Origin: Verrucomicrobiales bacterium
Lineage (GTDB): Bacteria; Verrucomicrobiota; Verrucomicrobiia; Limisphaerales; UBA1100
DNA length: 6,801 nucleotides
Direction: 5' to 3'
Assembly: GCA_002718935.1 (NCBI GenBank)
Contig: PBFV01000031.1
Location: 10,559-17,359, forward strand
A program made the position numbers and the translations under genes. Below the pieces are notes generated by a model. The model did not search any database. It worked only from the letters and a program-made list of their open reading frames with translations, and was not told the DNA's origin. This document shows, piece after piece, positions 1 to 6,313 of the stretch; the stretch's first letter is position 1; each line of letters begins with the position of its first letter.

Positions 1-144
1 AAGGTGTTACGGCAGGATATAGAATTTAAAAAGGGTACGGTGTCGTGGAGCTACGTGCTCACGTCACTTTTTTATGTGCTCTTCTATGTGGGGCTAATGC
101 TCTGCGGGGCATTTTGGCTTTTTGAAAAACGTGAGTTGAGCTGA
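1..144 (+). CDS. C-terminal tail of a membrane protein, probably ABC-2 type transporter permease (5' end outside window)
   Basis: Frame 1 is open from the first base to the TGA at 142-144, giving 47 residues of an incomplete protein. A charged stretch (QDIEFKKG) is followed by one long hydrophobic helix (about residues 17-41, from SYVLTSLFY to GAFWLF) and a short basic end, FEKRELS. A last transmembrane helix closing in F-x-(K/R)-R-E-L is typical of ABC-2 type permeases, where it follows the final helix. The ABC ATPase fragment at the far end of the window makes this reading more likely. The stop lies one base before the next start codon, so the gene belongs to the same transcription unit. 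Too little is present to name a substrate; another polytopic protein ending similarly cannot be excluded. Confidence 0.65.
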   Translation, partial: KVLRQDIEFKKGTVSWSYVLTSLFYVLFYVGLMLCGAFWLFEKRELS

Positions 145-145
145 C

Positions 146-2146
146 ATGAACCATCATAACACCAAGGGTGCCATCTACAACGTGCTCATCAGCGGCTTGG
201 CAGTGCTGGGGGCGATTGCTTTGTCGGTTTTCACGTCGGCGGTGACGGCTAAGGCATTGTTGTTTTTCGTGGCAGTGAGTATGTTAGTGGCATTGGTCAG
301 TTGGATTCATATGCTGCTGGCCAATAACGAGTTGAACGAGCAGTTTGAACTGGAGGAACTGCAATCCACGCGCGAAGGCGAAGGGCTTTTTGCCGATGGG
401 GAGGTGCTACCAAGGAAGCGTTCACGAGAACAATTCGAGAAATACGGTTTGCCAATCATGGCCATACTGATGCTCGTCGTACAGATCTTGGGACTGGTGC
501 TATTAGCCTTTGCCACAAAGGAACAATTTGCTCGTGTCTCTGAAGATAGTAATGCCGTTATCATTACCTCTGACCAGCAGATTCTGGCACTGATCATCAC
601 TGCGCTGGTGGGCCTCATCCTATTTATTCGAGGCCAATTTGCCGCAAACTATTCCAGAATTGAAAAAGCACGCCTACTCCAGCCGGCTTCAGACAGCGTA
701 CTCTTTGGGGCTTACCTCTTCATCACTATGGCTGCGATGGTGGCTATAAGCTATTGGGACCAGCGCGTAGATGCCTACGTGAGTTTGGGGCTTACAATTT
801 TGCTTGGCTTGATGGCGCTGGAAAACCTGCTGGGCATGATCTTTGAAATTTACCGACCACGCATGCCTGACCACCGGAAGCGATTGCTTTACCAAAGTCG
901 TCTAGTTGGTCTCATTGCCAAGCCAGAAAATGTCTTTACCACCGCCGGTGAGGTACTGAATTACCAGTTTGGGTTCAAGGTTTCTGAGACTTGGGGCTAC
1001 CGTTTCCTCCGTGAACGGCTCGGGGTATTAATTGGTATACAGGTATTGCTGTTGTGGATTTCAACCACCGTTGTGGTGGTGCAGCCCTCCGAGGTGGGGC
1101 TAAAGACCAACGTATTAACCGCCGACAAGCAAGCGGATATCCTCGAACCTGGATTTCACCTGAAACTGCCGTGGCCCTTTGCCTCGGTAGATCGTTACTA
1201 CCCGAACCAGATTCACAGTTTCATTGTCGGTTCTGAAGAACCCGATATGGAAGATGCTTTCCTCGGTTCTCGGCCCAAGCTTTGGCAGGACCGCCCGTGG
1301 AAAGACTATGAGGCTAATCGTCTTTCTGGCCGCCTCTATTTCATGGCTCGCCGCAGCAATGATAATAATGACACCGTTTTGCCAAACATTGTGGAAGCCA
1401 GTATTCCCCTTCAGTACCGAGTGCCGCGCGAAAAGCTGAGGAGCGGTTGGCTCAATTTCAAAAACCCGGAAGCCTTACTGCAGCATGTTGCCTATCGTGA
1501 AGTAAGTGCGTATTTTCTCGAGAACAATTTGGAAACCCTGATGCGAGCCAATAACTCCGACAGTCAAAAAGTCAAAGATCGCATTCAAACTGCATTGGCA
1601 AAGGCAGGTTTAGGTGTGGAGGTGCTGTTTGTCGGGCTCAAGGGGGTTCGGCCTCCTGCCGAGACCCCGCTCTCCATCAAGGGGGAACGTGATCCTGAAG
1701 AAAACGAGGCTCCTGGTCAGAATACTCAGGATAATCTTAGCAGTGTTTCTGTAGGTGAAGCTATCGAAACTGTTCACGCAAAACGAGTACTCGGCAAAGT
1801 AGATGAGAAAGTTGCTCGGAATAGTGAAGAGGTGGCAATATATGCCGGCGAGAGGCGTAGGGATCATCACCTTAGACGCAAAGAGGATGCTAACGCCACG
1901 GCCACAAGTCAGGCTGATGGCAAGAAGCGTGAATTGCAAAGGGAATTGCCCCTGTATAAGGTTTCCTCAAAGATCTATCGGGAATGGCGCTACCTCCATG
2001 CATTCAGTGAGGTAGTAGGGCAGTCTCGCAAATTTATCATTGCTGTAGGGCCTGATGTGGAAGTGCAAATTGACCTCGACTTGCAGGAATCTCTCTCAAA
2101 AAAAATGTATGAGATTCCGGGAGCCAATAGAGAAAACGAACAATAG
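146..2146 (+). CDS. Polytopic HflK-like SPFH/band-7 membrane protein with seven predicted membrane helices
   Basis: This 666-residue protein joins a multi-helix membrane domain to an SPFH domain. Predicted helices lie near residues 11-31, 35-59, 101-123, 145-161, 184-203, 210-235 and 292-312. Basic clusters (PRKRSR at 90-95, RIEKAR at 171-176, HRKR at 243-246) all fall in the even loops, giving a cytoplasmic N-terminus and a periplasmic SPFH domain as in HflK. The SPFH part starts at PSEVGLK (314-320), continues through EPGFHLKLPWPF (334-345), has an insertion at about 362-410, and resumes at SIPLQYRV (419-426). A polar linker (about 503-530) precedes a charged helical segment (535-600). The C-terminus around KIYREWRYLHAF (609-620) and KFIIA (629-633) matches the place where HflK proteins have their conserved arginine/tyrosine-rich end. 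E. coli HflK is about 420 residues with one membrane helix, so about 290 residues are extra here. The protein has no cysteine. The ATG at 146 follows the upstream stop by one base; no good ribosome site is visible. The SPFH assignment is firm; the function of the membrane domain is unknown. Confidence 0.88.
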   Translation: MNHHNTKGAIYNVLISGLAVLGAIALSVFTSAVTAKALLFFVAVSMLVALVSWIHMLLANNELNEQFELEELQSTREGEGLFADGEVLPRKRSREQFEKYGLPIMAILMLVVQILGLVLLAFATKEQFARVSEDSNAVIITSDQQILALIITALVGLILFIRGQFAANYSRIEKARLLQPASDSVLFGAYLFITMAAMVAISYWDQRVDAYVSLGLTILLGLMALENLLGMIFEIYRPRMPDHRKRLLYQSRLVGLIAKPENVFTTAGEVLNYQFGFKVSETWGYRFLRERLGVLIGIQVLLLWISTTVVVVQPSEVGLKTNVLTADKQADILEPGFHLKLPWPFASVDRYYPNQIHSFIVGSEEPDMEDAFLGSRPKLWQDRPWKDYEANRLSGRLYFMARRSNDNNDTVLPNIVEASIPLQYRVPREKLRSGWLNFKNPEALLQHVAYREVSAYFLENNLETLMRANNSDSQKVKDRIQTALAKAGLGVEVLFVGLKGVRPPAETPLSIKGERDPEENEAPGQNTQDNLSSVSVGEAIETVHAKRVLGKVDEKVARNSEEVAIYAGERRRDHHLRRKEDANATATSQADGKKRELQRELPLYKVSSKIYREWRYLHAFSEVVGQSRKFIIAVGPDVEVQIDLDLQESLSKKMYEIPGANRENEQ

Positions 2147-2148
2147 AC

Positions 2149-3105
2149 ATGAAAAAAATAGTTAACATTCTTATCTTTGTGTTACTGCTGCTGGTTTTTG
2201 GATCGTTCATGTTCACCTTTCAAGTGCGGCAGGACGAAGTAGCCTTTTTGTCGACCAGCGGTGGCACTCCTGAGGTGATTAAAGGGCCTGCCTTCAAACT
2301 TCGCAGGCCCTGGCCGTTTCAAACCCTTTATAAGTTTGATAAGCGCGTACATGTGGCGGAAACAGATTATGAGGAGATGCCGACAGCTGATAAGTCCCCA
2401 CTGGTCGTGCAGTTTTACTTTGGCTGGAAGATTGAAGACGAGGGGGCATCAAAGTTCTTTCAGTCTTTTAGGGGTAATAAAGGAGCCGATGCAGAGGAGC
2501 GAACGAATTTCACTCGGGACTTGGTTCGGAAAATGGTGCAGGATGCAGGCAAGGCTGAAGTTCAAAAATTAGCCAGTTCCTACCAAATGGCAATGGCGAC
2601 CGATTCGAACGCTACTCAGGAGCAATGGGCAGATATGGAAGTACGTGTGACCGAAGCGGTGCAAAATCAATTGACGGAACAAGGGCGAGGGGTGGAGGTT
2701 AAGTTTGTGGGCGTGCGCCGGGTAGGTGTGCCACAGAAGAATCTTGATACCGTGCTAGATGCCATGGTGAAGGAATGGGAGAGCGAAGCAGAAACGGTGA
2801 AGAAAAAAGCCGATGAGGAAGCGCAGGGAATCATCTCTAAAGCTGAAAGTAAGCGTAAACAATTGATTGCTCAAGCCAAGCTGGAGGCGGACAAAGCAGA
2901 GCAGGCGCAGAGTCTTGGTGCCGCCACGAATATCGTGCAGTTGAAGGAAAATGAGGAGTTGGCTCTGTTTCTTTTACAGATTGAGTCTATCAAAAAATCC
3001 GTGCGCTCGGAATCTACACTAATTCTTGATGAGACGATGGGGCCTTTCCCCTTCCTTAAAGGTGTGAAGCCGGAGCTGGCCCCGGAATCCAAAAGCAATC
3101 AATAA
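2149..3105 (+). CDS. HflC-like SPFH/band-7 protein
   Basis: At 318 residues this is close to E. coli HflC (about 334) and has the same plan. A short basic start (MKK) leads into one membrane anchor (about 4-22), so the body should face the periplasm. The SPFH domain follows: VRQDEVAFL (26-34), GPAFKLRRPWPF (46-57), then the strand PLVVQFYFGWKI (84-95). The distal part KFVGVRRVGVP (185-195) has the pattern of HflC's RI-x-R-(I/V)-x-LP element. A lysine/glutamate/alanine-rich coiled coil spans about 208-255, and the end, SESTLILDETMGPFPFL (287-303), fits the C-terminal strand used by HflC in cage assembly. There is no cysteine. Two bases separate it from the preceding stop. Family role: a subunit of an oligomeric SPFH complex that partners an HflK-type protein and modulates a membrane client. 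Which client it serves here is inferred only from neighbours, since no FtsH gene is in the window. Confidence 0.88.
   Translation: MKKIVNILIFVLLLLVFGSFMFTFQVRQDEVAFLSTSGGTPEVIKGPAFKLRRPWPFQTLYKFDKRVHVAETDYEEMPTADKSPLVVQFYFGWKIEDEGASKFFQSFRGNKGADAEERTNFTRDLVRKMVQDAGKAEVQKLASSYQMAMATDSNATQEQWADMEVRVTEAVQNQLTEQGRGVEVKFVGVRRVGVPQKNLDTVLDAMVKEWESEAETVKKKADEEAQGIISKAESKRKQLIAQAKLEADKAEQAQSLGAATNIVQLKENEELALFLLQIESIKKSVRSESTLILDETMGPFPFLKGVKPELAPESKSNQ
2283..2311 (+). other. Perfect 9-bp stem-loop inside the HflC-like gene
   Basis: AGGGCCTGC (2283-2291) is the exact reverse complement of GCAGGCCCT (2303-2311), with an 11-base loop between. It lies about 135 bases into the HflC-like frame and encodes the conserved segment just before the RPWPF motif. 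There is no following T-run and the operon continues, so it is not an intrinsic terminator. It may be coincidental coding sequence or a local mRNA structure. Confidence 0.35.
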
Positions 3106-3109
3106 TTCC

Positions 3110-4210
3110 ATGAGTGAACCTGTCCGCAACAAGTCAGAGTTGACGCCTGAAGAGCTTGGCCAAGAGGCCGGTTCTCGTGCGATGGATGCGGCGTTGCGCA
3201 GCAGCTTCGTGATCCTCAAGGTGGTGATTGCTGTGTTGGTGGTGTATCTGGTGTTTTCCAATACCTTCACGGTAGAGGATCAAAAAGAAGGCGCGATCGT
3301 GTTGCGCTTGGGAGCGAGTCGAACTCCCACTACCGAGGTATGGAATGCAGGTATGCGCTTTGCTCTTCCGTATCCACTGGAGTCCATCGAGCGGTTGGAC
3401 CGAGAGAGCCCAATTAGTACTGAATTTGGCTGGACGCAGGATCGCCCCCTAGATCCTTCCAATCCTACACAAGACCCTAATGCAAAGCGGCGCATCATGG
3501 CGGCTAATCCAGAGGATGGCTATCTGTTAACCAAGGATGACAAAGCAATTCATATAAAAGCTAAGATGTCCTATAACATTACCGACGCCAATCGGTATGT
3601 ATTTGGGTTTCATGAGCCTAAGGATTTGCTCAAGTTGATGCTTGAAAATGCCCTGACCCATGTAATTCGTCGTTATGATTTTGAGGATATAAGACTTGAG
3701 TCCAAGACCATTGAAAAAAATATTGAGGCTCACCTAAAGGCGCGAATGACTACGTACGATTTAGGGGTGGCCATCACGAAGGATAGTGTGAGTCTAGATT
3801 TTGGAGATGGTAAAAGTCTTGGTCACATACCAGCATTTGCCCGTGAGAGTTGGGATTTGTATACCAGCGCAAAGCCGGATAAATCGACAATTTTAGCCAA
3901 GGCCAACAATGTTGCTGAAGACATGACTGGCACAGTCAAGTCTGAGGTGAATCAGATGTTGGATACGGAGAAGGAAGAGGTGCGTTTGCGGCTGGAGCTG
4001 CTTAATCGTGTGGCCAGTCAGCATGCGAGTATCCTTAAAAACAATCCAGATGCAGATAGCCTCAAGGCACGGATGCGCGAGATTTACCACGAGACTATTC
4101 AAGAGCTGGCAAGTAATCCTGAATTGAAGATTTTCTTGGTGCCCAAGGGCACCGGCAGCAAACCCAACATCATCCGGTTGCAAATCAATCAGCCGCCGGC
4201 TGACAAGTAA
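3110..4210 (+). CDS. Third SPFH/band-7 protein, divergent HflK-like
   Basis: This 366-residue protein has a 31-residue polar, helical N-terminus, one membrane anchor (about 33-50, FVILKVVI to YLVF), and a periplasmic SPFH domain. The domain shows EGAIVLRLG (60-68), close to the classic SPFH E-x-A-(V/I)-V-x-R-x-G strand, then GMRFALPYPLESIERL (81-96). A Pro/Asp/Asn-rich insertion (about 105-135) follows, then the HflK-type element GYLLTKDDKAIHIKAKMSYN (137-156), equivalent to HflK's 'LTxDxNxVxVxxxVxY'. Charged helices fill about 263-335, but the Ala/Glu coiled coil and the Y-R-x-A/RLY end of classical HflK are missing. The C-terminus ends in a short strand (NPELKIFLVP, 336-345) and a polar tail. 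No cysteine is present. It starts four bases after the HflC-like stop without a recognisable ribosome site and stops four bases before the P-type ATPase, suggesting it is made together with that pump. SPFH membership is firm; an HflK label is approximate. Confidence 0.85.
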   Translation: MSEPVRNKSELTPEELGQEAGSRAMDAALRSSFVILKVVIAVLVVYLVFSNTFTVEDQKEGAIVLRLGASRTPTTEVWNAGMRFALPYPLESIERLDRESPISTEFGWTQDRPLDPSNPTQDPNAKRRIMAANPEDGYLLTKDDKAIHIKAKMSYNITDANRYVFGFHEPKDLLKLMLENALTHVIRRYDFEDIRLESKTIEKNIEAHLKARMTTYDLGVAITKDSVSLDFGDGKSLGHIPAFARESWDLYTSAKPDKSTILAKANNVAEDMTGTVKSEVNQMLDTEKEEVRLRLELLNRVASQHASILKNNPDADSLKARMREIYHETIQELASNPELKIFLVPKGTGSKPNIIRLQINQPPADK

Positions 4211-4214
4211 TAAC

Positions 4215-6308
4215 ATGGCCGAAGAGGAAACAGAGCAGTCCATCTTTACCCCGGAGGAAGCCCCGGTAAAGACACCGGAGTCGGATTTGTTGCCGGAAGA
4301 GAATGCGGTTGAAGAGTCTGATGAAAACAGTCATTCGACCACGACGGTGAAATTCATGTTCGCGGGCATCCTGTTTGTCATTAACGGTGTCCTGTGCAAC
4401 TTAATCCTCGGTAAGGAATCGGCCGTGGGTGATTTCAGCGCGATGATTGGCGCGTTCATTCTCGGCTTCCGTATTTTCCGCACTGCGATACGCGACCTCC
4501 GAGAAGGGTTACTGACTACCAACGAGCTGGTAGCAATTGCGGTGCTCGCTACGTTCAGCTCAGGCCAGTATCAAGCTGCTGGAGTGGTTGCCTTCTTCAT
4601 GTTGCTGGCGGAGTTAATTGAATCCCGCACGGCTTCCGGTGCTCAAGAGGCGATTCGGCGTCTCATGAAAATGACGCCGACTAAGGCCCGTCGCATTACT
4701 CCTGATGGTAAAGAAGAGGAGCTTTCGGCCAATGAACTTTCTCCCGGTGACCGCATTCGCGTGCGGCCCGGCGACAATATTCCCGCAGATGGTGAAATCC
4801 TCAGCGGCATAGGTTCGATCAACCAAGCCAACATTACCGGTGAATCGCTCCCTGTTGAGAAAAGTGAAGGCGATACAGTCTTTCAAGGTACTATTAATAA
4901 CGACGGACTGCTTGAGGTGCGCATCACCAAGGTGGGTGGAGAAACTGAGTTTGGGCGAGTGCGTGAACTGATCCTGCAGGCCGCCCAATCCAAAACGCGC
5001 TTTGAAAAGATCGTTGATCAGTACATGGGCTTTTATACCCCGCTGGTTTTGGTAATTGGTGCCTTGGTTTGGGCTTTTAGTGCTGGTGAACCGGGGGCAT
5101 TGGAGATGGTGATATCCGTATTCATTGTGGCCAGCCCGGTTGCTTTTATTTTGGCAACTCCTACAGCTATGGTGGCAGCGGTTGCAACTGCCTCGCGTTT
5201 GGGAATTCTCATCAAACAGGTTAGTGACATTGAGCTGGCGGCACGTATTAATGCTTTTGTTTTTGATAAAACCGGCACCATTACTACGGGTACATTGAGG
5301 GTGAGTCGACTGGCCCCGGTAGATGGGGTGAAGCCTGCGGAATTGCTGCTGGCTACGGCATCTGCTGAACAGTATAGCAATCACCCGACAGCCAAGGCCA
5401 TCATGGTATTGGCAGAGGAGGCCGAGCTGGAGCTTACCAAGCCGGTAGATTTTAACGAGACTGCCGGCAAAGGTGTGCGCGCCACCATTAAGCAGACCGT
5501 AAACGATAACGGTGAAGAGAAAGAGACTACCTCTGAGGTGCTCGTGGGCCGTGCCATATGGCTAGAGGAAAACGAGGTGAACGGCGATCTAAAAGGCTCA
5601 GTGGATCTAGATGAGACGCAGGGTTATAGCCTGATTTATGTGTCGCGTGATGGTGAATTTATTGGATGGGTGGGGATGACCGATGAAATCCGCGAGGAAG
5701 CTTCTGAGTCGCTGGAAGAATTGCGCCTCGAAGGGGTGCGCAGGTTGGCGATTGTTTCAGGTGACCGCACGCCGGTGGCAGAGCGCGTTGCCGCCGAGGT
5801 GGGTTGCGAAGAAGTAAAGGCCGATTGCTTTCCTGGCGAGAAGGTGGATTACGTAGAAACCATGCGTGCCAAAGGCTATAAGGTAGCATTTGTGGGTGAT
5901 GGCGTGAATGATGCACCCGCATTGAAAGCCGGCGACATCGGCATTGCTATGGGTGCAGCTGGCAGTGATATCGCCGTAAACTCAGCCACCATAGCACTGA
6001 TGAACAACGACTTACGCCGATTGCCGTTCCTCATGCACCTCTCGCGCATGACCCGCACGGTAATCAACCAGAATTTCATTATCGGCCTACTATTTGTAAT
6101 TCTTGGTCTGGTGCTGGCTACACTGAATCTTATTGGGCCGGTAATGGCTGCCATGCTCAACGTGCTGGGCTCATTGATTGTGGTGTTCAATAGTGCCCGT
6201 TTGGTGCGTGAGGGCGAGGAGTTTGAAGCCTTTGAACAGGATGACGATACCGCACCTGATGAAAGGCCTGTAATTGAGACTGGTGAGCTGGCCGCTGAAA
6301 GTAAATAA
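4215..6308 (+). CDS. P-type ATPase with P1B (heavy-metal pump) architecture but atypical SPV ion-site motif
   Basis: This 697-residue integral membrane ATPase should move an ion across the inner membrane using a phospho-aspartate cycle. Order: an acidic tail (1-40, 14 Asp/Glu), helices near 47-65 and 74-92, a helical pair 103-136, actuator domain with TGES (208-211), helices 274-289 and 297-322, P-domain with DKTGT (Asp351 phosphorylated), N-domain with the P1B hallmark SNHP (388-391) and GKG (418-420), then SGD (515-517), GEK (541-543), GDGVND (561-566), helices 620-638 and 641-663, and a second acidic tail (666-697). Eight helices and the HP dipeptide place it with P1B pumps. The ion-site motif before ATPT, usually CPC, SPC or TPC, is SPV (307-309). 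In a gapless comparison with remembered E. coli ZntA, its Lys and Asp ligands become V628 and N649. No metal-binding HMA domain precedes the helices. Only three cysteines occur (61, 531, 538). It is catalytically intact, so an active pump is likely, but the substrate is unknown. KdpB is unlikely because the HP motif is present and no KdpA/KdpC is nearby. Confidence 0.93.
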   Translation: MAEEETEQSIFTPEEAPVKTPESDLLPEENAVEESDENSHSTTTVKFMFAGILFVINGVLCNLILGKESAVGDFSAMIGAFILGFRIFRTAIRDLREGLLTTNELVAIAVLATFSSGQYQAAGVVAFFMLLAELIESRTASGAQEAIRRLMKMTPTKARRITPDGKEEELSANELSPGDRIRVRPGDNIPADGEILSGIGSINQANITGESLPVEKSEGDTVFQGTINNDGLLEVRITKVGGETEFGRVRELILQAAQSKTRFEKIVDQYMGFYTPLVLVIGALVWAFSAGEPGALEMVISVFIVASPVAFILATPTAMVAAVATASRLGILIKQVSDIELAARINAFVFDKTGTITTGTLRVSRLAPVDGVKPAELLLATASAEQYSNHPTAKAIMVLAEEAELELTKPVDFNETAGKGVRATIKQTVNDNGEEKETTSEVLVGRAIWLEENEVNGDLKGSVDLDETQGYSLIYVSRDGEFIGWVGMTDEIREEASESLEELRLEGVRRLAIVSGDRTPVAERVAAEVGCEEVKADCFPGEKVDYVETMRAKGYKVAFVGDGVNDAPALKAGDIGIAMGAAGSDIAVNSATIALMNNDLRRLPFLMHLSRMTRTVINQNFIIGLLFVILGLVLATLNLIGPVMAAMLNVLGSLIVVFNSARLVREGEEFEAFEQDDDTAPDERPVIETGELAAESK

Positions 6309-6313
6309 ATGCC

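Noticed and set aside
704..795. 12-base direct repeat TTTGGGGCTTAC at 704-715 and 784-795
   Set aside because: The copies are 80 bases apart and read in different frames within helix-coding sequence. There is no third copy or other sign of a mobile or regulatory repeat.
1064..1080. 6-bp stem ACCACC/GGTGGT with a 5-base loop, considered as a regulatory hairpin
   Set aside because: It lies in the codons for the Thr/Val run of the seventh helix; repeated Thr and Val codons produce such pairing easily.
1740..1950. Possible compensated frameshift in the irregular, Arg/His-rich C-terminal segment of the polytopic SPFH protein
   Set aside because: The other plus-strand frames give no better HflK-like sequence, and the original frame regains HflK-like sequence (KIYREWRYLHAF) without correction.
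4191..4201. Palindrome AGCCG-C-CGGCT just before the third SPFH stop, considered as a terminator
   Set aside because: The one-base loop is too small for a hairpin, no T-run follows, and the next gene starts 14 bases on.
4614..5384. 256-codon open frame on the minus strand opposite the P-type ATPase
   Set aside because: The plus strand encodes the actuator domain, TGES, SPV and DKTGT motifs here. The antisense product is rich in His, Arg, Asn and Gln, lacks any recognisable domain, and is a shadow of the plus-strand codon pattern.
4215..6308. Assignment of the ATPase as KdpB (potassium pump subunit) or a standard copper exporter
   Set aside because: The HP dipeptide and eight-helix layout are P1B traits and no KdpA/KdpC genes adjoin. 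The CPC motif, MxxSS element and HMA domains expected of copper pumps are absent.
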